Assembly (NCBI GenBank): GCA_045612925.1
Contig: JAZKZX010000003.1
Coordinates: 1 to 43,645 of the forward strand
Origin: UBA1189 sp045612925
GTDB taxonomy: Bacteria > Bacteroidota > Bacteroidia > Bacteroidales > Bacteroidaceae
Length of the DNA: 43,645 bases
Direction: 5' to 3'
The translations under genes were made by a program, and so were the position numbers. The notes below the pieces were generated by a model. That model was not told the origin of the DNA. It saw only the letters and a program-made list of their open reading frames with translations, and ran no database searches. Position 1 is the stretch's first letter. Every line of letters begins with the position of its first letter. Of the stretch, positions 23,317-31,239 are shown one piece after another.

Positions 23317-24633
23317 TTAATTATTGAAAAGTTTATCTTGCAACGCCTGCAACGCACGCTTCTTGTCACTCTCCTTGATGAGGAACGAGATGTTGTAGTT
23401 GCTACCGCCGAACGAAATCATGCGCACGGGGATATCACGCATTGCATCCATAGCACGAGCTTCGAAGCCGATGTTTTCCCAGTCCATGTCACCTACTACG
23501 CAGATGATACACATGTTGTGGTCAATGCTTACAGTACCATACTTCTTCAGGTCATGTACGATCTCGTTGAGGTGCTTGGTATTGTCGATACTCATGGATA
23601 CACCCACCTCAGAGGTACAGATCATGTCGATAGAGGTCTGGTAGCTCTCGAAGATTTCGAACACCTTGCGGAGGAAACCGTGTGCAAGGAGCATGCGGCT
23701 CGACTTGATTTTGATGGCTGTGATATTCTCCTTAGCTGCAACAGCCTTGATGGTTCCGGGGTCAGCATCGTTGTTGATGGTGGTGCCCGGTGCCTGAGGC
23801 TCCATGGTGTTGAGCAATTTAACGGGGATGTTGGCAAACTTGGCGGGCTGTACGCAAGTGGGGTGGAGGATCTTGGCTCCGAAGTAACCCAACTCGGCTG
23901 CCTCCTCGAAGTGAAGGTGGCGCACTGCGGTAGTACCCTCTACTACGCGGGGATCATTGTTGTGCATGCCGTCGATGTCGGTCCATATTTGGATTTCGCT
24001 GGCGCCTACAGCAGCGCCGACGAGCGATGCGGTGTAGTCGCTACCACCACGCTGCAGGTTGTCAATCTCGCCATTGATGTTGCGGCAGATGAATCCTTGG
24101 GTGATGTATATCTGTGCCTTGGGACTATTGGCAAGTACATCAGTAATCTTCTCCTTGATGTATGCAGCATCGGGCTCACCGTTTTTGTCGGTACGCATGT
24201 AGTCGAGCGCAGCGATGAGATGGGCACTTACGCCCTGCTCCTTGAGGTAATTGGTTACCATATTGGTAGAGATAATCTCTCCTTGTGCCAAGATGATGCG
24301 TTCCTCGATAGAGGTAAACAACTGTTTGGTAAATGAGCGGAGGTAGTTGAACACATCCTTTACGAGTGTAGAGGTCTGCTGCTTATACTCCTCAGTGCTA
24401 TATAGTTCGTTGATATGCTTCTTGTAGAGGCTTTCGAGCTTGTTGATAACCTCGTTAGCGCCTTCGGGGTTGTTGTTGGCAAGGTAGCCACAAATCTCAA
24501 CCAGTGAATTGGTAGTGCCCGACATGGCCGAGAGTACTACGATCTTATCTTCGCCGTCATTGATGAGCGATGCTACACTCTTCATTCTTGCTGCGGAACC
24601 TACTGAGGTACCGCCAAATTTCATAACTTTCAT
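23317..24633 (-). CDS. lysC: Aspartate kinase, monofunctional
   Basis: Phosphorylates aspartate, the entry step to lysine and diaminopimelate synthesis; 438 residues. The amino acid kinase domain starts with MKVMKFGGTSVGSAARM (KFGGTS 5-10) and continues through SAMSGTTNSL, FICRNINGEIDNLQRGGSDYTASLVG and IWTDIDGMHNNDPR. The C-terminal 130 or so residues form tandem ACT-type regulatory domains (ITAIKIKSSRM and MCIICVVGDM are typical strand starts), so lysine feedback inhibition is likely. No homoserine dehydrogenase domain is fused. It follows the ftsE-like gene by 12 nt and precedes lysA by 84 nt. That gap contains GACAACAG and CTGTTGTC as an inverted pair. Confidence 0.95.
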   Translation of the reverse strand: MKVMKFGGTSVGSAARMKSVASLINDGEDKIVVLSAMSGTTNSLVEICGYLANNNPEGANEVINKLESLYKKHINELYSTEEYKQQTSTLVKDVFNYLRSFTKQLFTSIEERIILAQGEIISTNMVTNYLKEQGVSAHLIAALDYMRTDKNGEPDAAYIKEKITDVLANSPKAQIYITQGFICRNINGEIDNLQRGGSDYTASLVGAAVGASEIQIWTDIDGMHNNDPRVVEGTTAVRHLHFEEAAELGYFGAKILHPTCVQPAKFANIPVKLLNTMEPQAPGTTINNDADPGTIKAVAAKENITAIKIKSSRMLLAHGFLRKVFEIFESYQTSIDMICTSEVGVSMSIDNTKHLNEIVHDLKKYGTVSIDHNMCIICVVGDMDWENIGFEARAMDAMRDIPVRMISFGGSNYNISFLIKESDKKRALQALQDKLFNN

Positions 24634-24645
24634 GTTGTATGATGT

Positions 24646-25371
24646 TTATTGATTATTTTCTTGATCTTCTATGCTATCTGTATTTTGTTCCTCCAACTCT
24701 TCCGAAGTCTTCTGCTCTACTATTCTATGATTTTCGCAACGGAAAACCTTGCCAGGGAATTCCTCGAGCAGTTGCAGGTTGTGTGTGGTCATGATGACCG
24801 TAGAGCCTTTTTCGCGGATGCTGCGCAGCAACTCTACGATTTGTCGGCCGGTATCGGGGTCGAGGTTACCGGTGGGCTCGTCTGCCAGGATGATGTCAGG
24901 GGTGTTGAGGATGGCACGAGCAATAACGATACGCTGCTGCTCACCTCCCGATAACTCGTGAGGCATCTTGTACCCTTTGGTTTGCATGCCTACCTGCTCC
25001 AGTACCTCCTCGATGCGGAACTGTCGTTTGCGCTTGTCATCCCATCCCGTAGCTTTGAGAACGAAATCGAGGTTTTCGCGCACATTGCGGTCTATGAGGA
25101 GTTGGAAATCCTGGAATACAATGCCGATGCGTTTGCGCAGAGCCGGTATCTGCTTGCGGCGTATGTTGGCCATATCGTATCCCAACACTTCGGCATTACC
25201 GCTGTGTATGTCCAACTCGCCATACATCGTCTTGAGCAGGCTCGATTTTCCCGATCCTACCTTACCGATGAGGTATACGAATTCGCCCTTTTCGATTTTC
25301 AGGTCTACTCCCTCCAACACGATTGTCTCTTGTTGGTGGACTTCAACATTCTGATAGCTTATGAGTGCCAT
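24646..25371 (-). CDS. ftsE: FtsE-like ABC transporter ATP-binding protein
   Basis: A 241-residue cytoplasmic ABC ATPase. Walker A is GKVGSGKSS (36-44), the Q-loop VFQDFQLL, the signature LSGGEQQR (140-147), Walker B IILADEP (160-166), and the switch TTHN. The overall pattern (MxxYQNVxVHQQ, GELDIHSGNAEVLGYDMANI, DRNVRENLDFVL, QVGMQTKGYKMPHELSGGEQQR) is that of FtsE, which with the membrane partner FtsX controls peptidoglycan hydrolases at division. FtsX is not adjacent here. The C-terminus carries an acidic tail (EELEEQNTDSIEDQE). First gene of a unit with lysC and lysA, coupling to diaminopimelate supply. Confidence 0.85.
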   Translation of the reverse strand: MALISYQNVEVHQQETIVLEGVDLKIEKGEFVYLIGKVGSGKSSLLKTMYGELDIHSGNAEVLGYDMANIRRKQIPALRKRIGIVFQDFQLLIDRNVRENLDFVLKATGWDDKRKRQFRIEEVLEQVGMQTKGYKMPHELSGGEQQRIVIARAILNTPDIILADEPTGNLDPDTGRQIVELLRSIREKGSTVIMTTHNLQLLEEFPGKVFRCENHRIVEQKTSEELEEQNTDSIEDQENNQ

Positions 25372-25406
25372 TGCTTATATCTTGTGCGTATTTTTCTTTT
25401 GGGGTA

Positions 25407-25438
25407 CGAAGGTACACTTTTTCTATGAAAATAACAAG
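25407..25438 (-). promoter_or_regulatory. Candidate promoter of the ftsE-lysC-lysA unit
   Basis: On the minus strand CTTG (25435-25438), a 20-nt spacer and TACCTTCG (25407-25414; one mismatch to TAnnTTTG). It lies 35 nt before the ftsE start codon. Confidence 0.45.
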
Positions 25439-25439
25439 T

Positions 25440-25808
25440 TTACTGTTCCGTACCATAATATTCATCCCACTGTCGCTGTACCTCTTGCCAGTCTACCACT
25501 TCGCCATCGGCTACGGCTTCGGCTTGACGCAACTCTTCATCGCGTTGTTTGCGCTCTGCATAGCGCTCCTTCATGGTTTCTATTGTAGCATCGTCAAGCA
25601 CATGGATGACACCTCGACGGAGACACTCTTGCAACTCTTTGGGGCCGAAGGCTTTGCCCTGTACATTGAAGTCAGAGATGTTGAAGTCGAATACCGTGCG
25701 TAGGGTGTGGCGCACCATCTTCTGTTGATTACGATTGCCAGCCATCTTACGGCCGAGCAATTTGCTGATGATGGTTATTTCGCGTTCTGAAAATTTGTTT
25801 CTTCCCAT
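25440..25808 (-). CDS. Conserved hypothetical protein, 122 residues
   Basis: Small, soluble, highly charged protein without signal peptide or membrane segment. The N-terminal half (GRNKFSEREITIISKLLGRK, then MVRHTLRTVFDFNISDFNVQGKAFGP) looks like a compact helical domain; the second half (EALQECLRRG-type helix, LDDATIETMKERYAERKQRDEELRQAE) is a long charged helix and likely coiled coil, ending in WQEVQRQWDEYYG. I recall similar uncharacterised proteins next to ftsE in other Bacteroidales but can give no function. The basic N-terminus would allow nucleic acid binding; that is speculation. It lies between DUF4301 and ftsE on the same strand. Confidence 0.7.
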   Translation of the reverse strand: MGRNKFSEREITIISKLLGRKMAGNRNQQKMVRHTLRTVFDFNISDFNVQGKAFGPKELQECLRRGVIHVLDDATIETMKERYAERKQRDEELRQAEAVADGEVVDWQEVQRQWDEYYGTEQ

Positions 25809-25829
25809 TCTGAGAGGTCGTTAATGTAA

Positions 25830-25865
25830 GATTCTTCACTGCGCTCTTGAGCACAGCGAAGAATC
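25830..25865. repeat. Imperfect inverted repeat between DUF4301 and the 122-residue gene
   Basis: GATTCTTC/GAAGAATC arms flank CTG/CAG and GCTC/GAGC with single mismatches between the blocks, giving a nearly continuous 17-bp hairpin. There is no T run on the minus strand, so it is not a canonical terminator. It could be an mRNA stabiliser or processing site. Confidence 0.55.
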
Positions 25866-25910
25866 TCTTGCATTTATTCTATGTTTTGTACAACAATCAG
25901 TCAGGATGTC

Positions 25911-27443
25911 TTACTTCTGGTGTTGGTCGCGGAGTAGGTCGTTGACTGTCTTCACAGGGTTGAAGGTGGTGAGAGGTACCTCCACGAAGATAGTGTTCCA
26001 GTTGCTCATAGCACCATTCCACAAGCCAGGGAGCTCAAGTGCCTTGAGCGAGCGGCCACCCTTTGACTTGGATGAGATGAAGCCGGTAGATTTGTCCACA
26101 TACTTGGGTAAATCAAACTTCTCACCCTTGTAGTTCTTGATAGCACATACGAGGTCTACGGGGTTGAAGTGAGTACCTTCGAGGAACATCGCCTTCTTTA
26201 CGGGGTTGTCCATGTCGATCTGTGAACTCTCCAAGATTTGTGACGAAATGGTACCGTCAGCATTGTATGCGAGGAACGGACCACCGCCAGGCTCACCCAC
26301 ATTCTGCACCATACCGCAAACACGCATGGGGCGGTTGAACTTCTTCTTCAAATAGGTTACGAGTGCGTCGCCCTTGAGGGTCTCTATCTCGGGGTGCTTG
26401 CAGTAGAGCTTATGCTCGAGGAAGTCAACCATCTCTTGCAACTCCTCTTGGGTGCAATTGCCTTCGTCCAAACGACGCAAGTAAGCAAATGTCTGTGCTT
26501 GGAGCGATACGAGTACGCCCGCCAAGAGTTTCTTGTATGTAACGGTGTCATCTTTGAGACGGTCGGGCACCACATTGTCAATGTTCTTGATGAATACCAC
26601 ATCGGCATCCAAGTCGTTGAGGTTCTCGATGAGAGCACCATGTCCACCAGGACGGAATACGAGGCTGCCATCCGTGTCGCGGAAGGGATTGTTGTCCTTG
26701 TCGGCCGCGATGGTGTCGGTGCTGGCCTTCTGCTCAGAGAAGGTGATATCATACTTCACACCGAACTCCTCTTCGTAGCGAGCCAAAACGCTGTCTACGA
26801 GGTTTTTGAAAAGTTCACGATGCTCGGGCGATACGGTAAAGTGTACATGTACATTCTTGTTCTCGTCCTGTGCATAGAGTGCGCCCTCTACGAGATGCTC
26901 TTCGAGCGGAGTACGCACGGTGCCGTCTGCATAGAGGTGGAAGAGCAGTAATCCCTTGGGCAACTGTCCGAAGTTGAGACCTTCGGGGTTGAGCAGAGCG
27001 GCCACCACCTGTTTGTGTTGTCCCTCTTCCATCAAGGTCTTGATGTCCTTACCATAAAGTTCTGTACACTTTTCATTGAGTGCAGCATAGAAACCGAAGA
27101 ACTCTATATGGTCAAAGAATACATGCTCAAAGTCAGTTACAGGCTCATCATGACCGCTTGTGAGGAATTCAAACAGATTCTTAAACATGCGGCTGGCTGC
27201 ACCTGATGCAGGCACAAACTTCACGATGCGGTTGTTTGATTGCAGATATTCGTTCCATTGCTCAGAAGCCTCTTCCAAGACTTTCTCGTCAGCTTTGAGA
27301 ATTCCATTGGTTACAGAAGCAGGACCATCGAGTGAAAGGTAGGGGAAACCCTTTTTGAAACATTCCAACTGTTCCATTACCTGTGCCTCGGTAATGCCTC
27401 TTTTTGCGAATAATAATTCGTCTTCTTGGGTAAACATACTCAT
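25911..27443 (-). CDS. DUF4301 family protein
   Basis: A 510-residue cytoplasmic protein of a Bacteroidetes family of unknown function. Distinctive stretches are KFVPASGAASRMFKNLFEFL, FRPGGHGALIENLNDLDADVVFIKNIDNVVPD, RPMRVCGMVQNVGEPGGGPFLA, and TGFISSKSKGGRSLKALELPGLWNGAM. The PASGAASRMFK motif and the NIDNVVPD segment resemble the phosphate-binding and metal/sugar regions of nucleotidyltransferases such as UDP-sugar pyrophosphorylases, so a sugar-nucleotide or phosphate-transfer role is possible; that is inference. No signal peptide. It has its own -7 element (TACCTTTG on the minus strand at 27466-27473), giving a leader of about 20 nt. Confidence 0.78.
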   Translation of the reverse strand: MSMFTQEDELLFAKRGITEAQVMEQLECFKKGFPYLSLDGPASVTNGILKADEKVLEEASEQWNEYLQSNNRIVKFVPASGAASRMFKNLFEFLTSGHDEPVTDFEHVFFDHIEFFGFYAALNEKCTELYGKDIKTLMEEGQHKQVVAALLNPEGLNFGQLPKGLLLFHLYADGTVRTPLEEHLVEGALYAQDENKNVHVHFTVSPEHRELFKNLVDSVLARYEEEFGVKYDITFSEQKASTDTIAADKDNNPFRDTDGSLVFRPGGHGALIENLNDLDADVVFIKNIDNVVPDRLKDDTVTYKKLLAGVLVSLQAQTFAYLRRLDEGNCTQEELQEMVDFLEHKLYCKHPEIETLKGDALVTYLKKKFNRPMRVCGMVQNVGEPGGGPFLAYNADGTISSQILESSQIDMDNPVKKAMFLEGTHFNPVDLVCAIKNYKGEKFDLPKYVDKSTGFISSKSKGGRSLKALELPGLWNGAMSNWNTIFVEVPLTTFNPVKTVNDLLRDQHQK

Positions 27444-27465
27444 ACCATTTTACTAAATAATGTGA

Positions 27466-27473
27466 CAAAGGTA
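27466..27473 (-). promoter_or_regulatory. Candidate -7 promoter element of the DUF4301 gene
   Basis: TACCTTTG on the minus strand, 22 nt upstream of the start codon at 27443; no clear -33 box. Confidence 0.5.
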
Positions 27474-27535
27474 GGAATAATCGTTTAACTCTACTAATAA
27501 TTCGCAATAAAAATTACACTTGTTGTGTTTTTTAG

Positions 27536-27567
27536 AAAGAAAAAGCGCAACATTCGAATGTTGCGCT
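27536..27567 (-). terminator. Intrinsic terminator of the YihY/BrkB gene
   Basis: On the minus strand AGCGCAACA/TGTTGCGCT forms a perfect 9-bp stem around TTCGAA (the loop is itself palindromic), followed by TTTTC and a T-rich stretch. Confidence 0.75.
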
Positions 27568-27579
27568 CCTGTCATTATC

Positions 27580-28896
27580 TTATAGATCCTTCAGCAATAT
27601 GTCATTGGTTTTAAGATACATCTCCTCTTTGTGCCCGATAAATGCATCCCACTGACTGCTGAACTCTTTAGTGTGGTCGATCTTAAAGTCTTCACACCCA
27701 TGACTTTCCAGAGTCGATAGCAAGCGGCCCACCGAAAGTTTGCTGATGGCTACAGCGGGTAGGTAATGCTCAATCTCCGATTTGGTGTCATTGCTGATAC
27801 CATAGATGAGTCCGATAGCTTCCAGTTCGTTGAGTAGGCGATTGGTCAAGCGTATGGGGATTTCTCCCTCATCAGATAGCTCACTGGCAGTGTAGGGTAG
27901 TCCGCCCTGTTCGAATCGCTTACAGATGAGCGACATCACTACTACACATAAGAAGTCGTGGTACCGACGGCTCACATTGTCGGCCTCTTCGCCAAAGTTG
28001 TACAGTTCGATGTTTTGGCTCACATAGCTCATCTCCACGCCGAAGAGGATGATGCTCCACGAGATGTCTGCCCATAGCATAAACATCGGTATGATGGCAA
28101 ACGAACCGTAGATAGCATTGTAGCTCGATACCGACATCTGTATCTGTATATATATATATAGGAATGCTTGGAAGACTATACCCGTGATCATGCCTGGGAT
28201 AAAGGCATTCTGGAATTTCACCTTCGTGTTGGGGATGAAGAAGAACAGTCCTGTCATGATAAGTCCCGAGAGTACATAGGGTGCCAGCTTGAAGCAGAAG
28301 TGTACGAATGAGCTGATGATAAGATATTCTGCCAGATGCTGGTATACCGTAGTCATGAATATGCTGACACCGGCATACAATATGATTACTGCTGGGAGCA
28401 CGATGTACAGAGCCATATAGTTGGTCAGCTTACGGAAGTACGAGCGTGGTTTCTTGATTTCCCAGATGGCGTTCATGTTGCTCTCTATGCTATCGGCAAG
28501 GTTAATGATAGCCCATAGCAACATGACTATACCCACTCCGATGAATACACCGCTCTTGGCATATTCCAGGTAGTTGTCGATGAATGTCATCACCATATCC
28601 ACCGAACTGTTTTGTATCAAGTCATTGCGCAGCAGTCGCTCCATGAGGTTCGAGAAGCCGAATCCCTTGGCGATGGCAAAGAGCAAGGCGAGGATAGGGA
28701 TGATAGAGAACAGGGTGGTGTAGGAGAGGGCTGCAGCGCGTATCCATACACGGTCTTTGATAAAACACTTGACTGTTTGGATGGTTATTTTCATCAAGTT
28801 GTAGCTGGTATATCGGCTACGACTCACATCACCCTCTGACACCCGCCATAGCGAGCGGGTGAAGAAATGTACGAGTTGTCTGAATCTCTCTTTCAT
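27580..28896 (-). CDS. YihY/BrkB family inner-membrane protein
   Basis: A 438-residue integral membrane protein from ATG 28896 (MKERFRQLVHFFTRSLW). The longer frame from 28977 adds a charged, non-hydrophobic extension and is not preferred. Six or so membrane segments occupy residues about 60-310: the family start RAAALSYTTLFSIIPILALLFAIAKG, GIVMLLWAIINLADSIESNMNAIWEIK, MALYIVLPAVIILYAGVSIF, and the long hydrophobic stretches after it. The family is often wrongly named ribonuclease BN. A soluble C-terminal part of about 130 residues (from YHDFLCVVVMSLICKRFEQGG) looks like a winged-helix domain, common in the Bacteroidetes members. The function is unknown; proposals include transport across the inner membrane. 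Confidence 0.85.
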   Translation of the reverse strand: MKERFRQLVHFFTRSLWRVSEGDVSRSRYTSYNLMKITIQTVKCFIKDRVWIRAAALSYTTLFSIIPILALLFAIAKGFGFSNLMERLLRNDLIQNSSVDMVMTFIDNYLEYAKSGVFIGVGIVMLLWAIINLADSIESNMNAIWEIKKPRSYFRKLTNYMALYIVLPAVIILYAGVSIFMTTVYQHLAEYLIISSFVHFCFKLAPYVLSGLIMTGLFFFIPNTKVKFQNAFIPGMITGIVFQAFLYIYIQIQMSVSSYNAIYGSFAIIPMFMLWADISWSIILFGVEMSYVSQNIELYNFGEEADNVSRRYHDFLCVVVMSLICKRFEQGGLPYTASELSDEGEIPIRLTNRLLNELEAIGLIYGISNDTKSEIEHYLPAVAISKLSVGRLLSTLESHGCEDFKIDHTKEFSSQWDAFIGHKEEMYLKTNDILLKDL

Positions 28897-29031
28897 ATGT
28901 TGTGTTTCTCTATGCCTTTTTAGGAGTTGACTTCTATTTCCATGTTCCCGTGAATATGTTTCGTCTGCGTCAGTCAATGCATTCGTCTAAACTCCTACAC
29001 TCCTGACTCCTGTACTCCTAATAGAAAAAAA

Positions 29032-29422
29032 AGAAAGCAGTTGGCCTGTAAGCCGGGTTCTGTACTGCCTGTATTCCTGCTTGTGCACGAATATCATGCA
29101 GCGTCTGTCATTTATCTGTGCCTACTGTTGCCAGCAGACTATAGCGGTCTACCCTCCGGCTCGAGCGAGCAACCCTCAAACACCGGTATACATGACCTTG
29201 CAACTCCCGGAACGCACAGCTCAGGATGTCACCATCCCGACTGGTGGGCTCTTACCCCACCTTCTCACCCTTACCTCGTCTGAACGGGGCGGTTATTCTC
29301 TTCTGCGTCACCCCTGCCGTCGCCGACACCTTGCACATTAACAAGCGGGATGCTCTATGTTGCCCGGACTTTCCTCATACCCCACAAATGGGGCAAGCGA
29401 CAGACCGTCCAACTGCTTTCTC
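29032..29422 (-). ncRNA. rnpB: RNase P RNA, bacterial type A
   Basis: Catalytic RNA that matures tRNA 5' ends. On the minus strand the RNA starts near 29422 with AGAAAGCAGTTGG, which pairs with CCAACTGCTTTCT at the 3' end (helix P1). The universal core GAGGAAAGTCCGGGC lies about 50 nt from the start, and the 3' core ACAGAACCCGGCTTACAGG lies near the end. The GGTAAGGGTGAGAAGG and GTAGACCG-like segments in between fit the type A fold. The length of about 390 nt is normal. A run of eight T residues right after P1 (29024-29031) acts as the terminator. Ends are placed from P1 pairing and may be off by a few nucleotides. Confidence 0.93.
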
Positions 29423-29425
29423 GTG

Positions 29426-29457
29426 CAAAATTAGTGCAAGGCGAGCGAAATATCAAA
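29426..29457 (-). promoter_or_regulatory. Promoter of rnpB
   Basis: On the minus strand TTTG (29454-29457), a 20-nt spacer and TAATTTTG (29426-29433) precede the RNA 5' end by about 4-7 nt. The promoter lies within the first unit of the neighbouring repeat array. Confidence 0.75.
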
Positions 29458-29660
29458 TTTATTTGAATATTTCCGAGCCGCAGCCTAATTTCAAGCTGCA
29501 TAGCAGATTAAAGTTAGTGCAAGCCGAATGGAAAAGCAAATTTTATTTGTTTTTCCTGAGGCGTAGCCTAATTTCAAGCTGCGCAGCAGATTAAAATTAG
29601 TGCAAAACGAGCACAAAGCTGCGTAGCAGATTAAAGTTGGAGCAAAAGAGTGAATAAAGC
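29430..29660. repeat. Tandem array of hairpin-forming repeats upstream of rnpB
   Basis: Units begin with TTAGTGCAA at 29431, 29514 and 29597 (period 83 nt), with a shortened unit starting TTGGAGCAA at 29637. Each full unit contains a variable hairpin, a constant CAGCCTAATTTCAAGCTGC-type hairpin and GCTGCNNAGCAG. Hairpin arms differ between units yet remain complementary: unit 1 GGC...GCC becomes GCC...GGC in unit 2, and GAAATAT/ATATTTC becomes GGAAAA/TTTTCC. The array fills the gap between rnpB and the nuclease-like gene; no gene is seen in it. Confidence 0.75.
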
Positions 29661-29683
29661 ATGCATTATTCCAAAAAATCCCT

Positions 29684-29691
29684 TACCTTTG
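29684..29691 (+). promoter_or_regulatory. Candidate -7 promoter element of the nuclease-rsmE-truA region
   Basis: TACCTTTG, 34 nt before ATG 29726, right after the repeat array. No -33 box is evident. Confidence 0.5.
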
Positions 29692-29725
29692 CCTTGCAAA
29701 AGCGGTTTTTGCTTGTTATAATGAC

Positions 29726-30289
29726 ATGAACAAAGTAGAACTCAAAGTACAAGACCTATTACAGAAATCGTCGAACGATAGGTTCTTTATCGCCTTGCTC
29801 CGCGAGAAGGAGGGCAACCGCAGTTTGCCCATCCTCGTTGGTTTGCTCGAGGCCCAAGCCATCGCCATGTATATGCGTGAGGTTGCTACCGAGCGTCCCA
29901 TGCTCCACGACCTCTTGGCCGATATGGCCGATGCCTTCACCATCAGCATTCGCGAGGTATATATATATAAGGTGAAGTCTGGTGTGTTCTACTCCTACTT
30001 AGTGTGCGAACAGTATGGCCAGACGATCAATGTCGATGCCCGCACCTCCGATGCATTAGCCATAGCGCTGCATCGCCATTGCCCCATCTATATCGATGAG
30101 GAGTTGCTCAACGCCCAGTGCATGCGCGACGAGGGTGGGGGAGCCTACTCCATGCCCATTACCGTGATGAATACCGAAGTGCTGCGCGGAGTGCTGAAGA
30201 CCGCTATTGAGCGCGAAGACTACGAACTGGCGGCACACCTGCGAGATGTCATACGAGAACGGGAGGAAGGGGAGGAAAGCCCCAACTAA
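29726..30289 (+). CDS. Bifunctional nuclease (BFN) domain protein with C-terminal UVR-like motif
   Basis: A 187-residue cytoplasmic protein. Residues about 1-135 match the BFN/DNase-RNase family: RFFIALLREKEGNRSLPILVGLLEAQAIAM, RPMLHDLLADM, and DARTSDALAIALHRHCPIYIDEELL. Residues about 155-180 (LKTAIEREDYELAAHLRDVIRERE) form the helical hairpin known as the UVR or UvrB/C motif, which mediates contacts with UvrC/UvrA-type partners or Clp-system proteins. The combination is common in Bacteroidetes; nuclease activity was shown for plant relatives and is only inferred here. The final codons EESPN and the stop lie within or against a GC-rich palindromic repeat. It is followed by rsmE. Confidence 0.85.
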   Translation: MNKVELKVQDLLQKSSNDRFFIALLREKEGNRSLPILVGLLEAQAIAMYMREVATERPMLHDLLADMADAFTISIREVYIYKVKSGVFYSYLVCEQYGQTINVDARTSDALAIALHRHCPIYIDEELLNAQCMRDEGGGAYSMPITVMNTEVLRGVLKTAIEREDYELAAHLRDVIREREEGEESPN

Positions 30290-30313
30290 CCTCCCCTAAT
30301 AGGGGAGGGATTT
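30261..30313 (+). repeat. GC-rich palindromic repeat at the 3' end of the nuclease gene
   Basis: GGGAGGAAGGGGAGG is followed by CCTCCCCTAATAGGGGAGGG; the second part (30290-30308) forms a 7-bp hairpin that begins right after the stop codon and is followed by ATTTATC. It may act as a weak terminator. The same C/G-rich palindrome family occurs at 31130 and 31240. Confidence 0.6.
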
Positions 30314-30439
30314 ATCATGATCGTGATAATACTATTATGAATGAATTGAACAAAATAAACAAATAAAACTACCCTGTATCTAACTCTTTTACTGTATGGG
30401 TTCTCCCCATTCAGATGAAGTTGGTGAAGGCTTTTTCCT

Positions 30440-31150
30440 ATGCATCTATTCTACACCCCCGACATTGCTACCACGCTTGAGCTCCCCCAGGAAGAGGCTG
30501 CTCATGCCCTCCGTGTACTGCGTCTCACCGAAGGCGACGAGGTGATGCTCACCGATGGTAAAGGCTCGTTCTACCGCGCCGAGATAGACATGATCAGTGG
30601 CAAGCGCTGCTATGTGCGTATCGTCGAGACCACCACGCCAGCACCTTTGTGGCGCGGACATCTCCACCTCGCCATGGCCCCCACGAAGAATATGGACCGC
30701 ATCGAGTGGTTTGCCGAGAAGGCCACCGAGATAGGCTTTTCAGAGCTTACCTTCCTTGACTGCCGCTTCTCCGAGCGTCGTGTGGTCAAGACCGAGCGCG
30801 TCGAGAAGATACTCATATCAGCCATGAAGCAGTCGCTCAAACCCACATTGCCCATACTCAATGGCATGACCCCCTTCGATAAGTTCATTGCCCAGCCCTT
30901 CACGGGGAAGAAGTTCATCGCCCACTGCTACGAAGGTGATAAGGAGCCCCTGATGCAAGCGCTCACACCCGGCGAAGATGCCCTCGTGCTCATCGGTCCT
31001 GAAGGCGATTTCAGCCCCGAAGAGGTAGAGAAGGCCATTGCCAACGGCTTCCGCCCCATCACTCTAGGCAAGTCGCGCCTCCGCACCGAGACTGCGGCTT
31101 TGGTAGCGGTGCACGTTATGAACTTGGTGGCCTCCCCTAACCCCTCCTAA
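30440..31150 (+). CDS. rsmE: 16S rRNA (uracil-1498-N3)-methyltransferase
   Basis: SPOUT-class methyltransferase, 236 residues, that modifies U1498 of 16S rRNA in the 30S subunit using S-adenosylmethionine. The N-terminal PUA-like domain (about 1-70) includes HALRVLRLTEGDEV. The knotted C-terminal domain has LAMAPTKNMDRIEWFAEKATEIGF, SERRVVKTER with ISAMKQSLKP, then GPEGDF (186-191) and LGKSRLRTETAA (209-220), which form the cofactor pocket. The last six residues (ASPNPS) and the stop are encoded inside a GC-rich repeat, so they are not part of the conserved fold. It lies 150 nt after the nuclease gene. Confidence 0.94.
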   Translation: MHLFYTPDIATTLELPQEEAAHALRVLRLTEGDEVMLTDGKGSFYRAEIDMISGKRCYVRIVETTTPAPLWRGHLHLAMAPTKNMDRIEWFAEKATEIGFSELTFLDCRFSERRVVKTERVEKILISAMKQSLKPTLPILNGMTPFDKFIAQPFTGKKFIAHCYEGDKEPLMQALTPGEDALVLIGPEGDFSPEEVEKAIANGFRPITLGKSRLRTETAALVAVHVMNLVASPNPS

Positions 31151-31164
31151 AGGAGAGGGATTTC
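31130..31164 (+). repeat. GC-rich repeat overlapping the 3' end of rsmE
   Basis: GGCCTCCCCTAACCCCTCCTAAAGGAGAGGG covers the last codons and the stop of rsmE. The reverse complement of the element at 31240-31268 is nearly the same sequence, so the two are inverted copies flanking the rsmE-truA gap. Confidence 0.65.
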
Positions 31165-31239
31165 AGAGCCCGCTATACTAATATATAGACAAACAAAATC
31201 ACTAATACGATTAAAAAAGCTTCCGCGATGCCCGAGTCA

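Noticed and set aside
23338..24336. 332-codon open frame on the plus strand inside lysC
   Set aside because: Antisense to an intact aspartate kinase gene with all motifs; the translation has no domain and no promoter or start context.
28897..28977. N-terminal extension of the YihY/BrkB protein
   Set aside because: The extension is charged and low in complexity, unlike the family; ATG 28896 gives the usual start.
29041..29594. Open frames across the RNase P region
   Set aside because: The region is the reverse complement of RNase P RNA with both conserved cores and helix P1; the frames are incidental.
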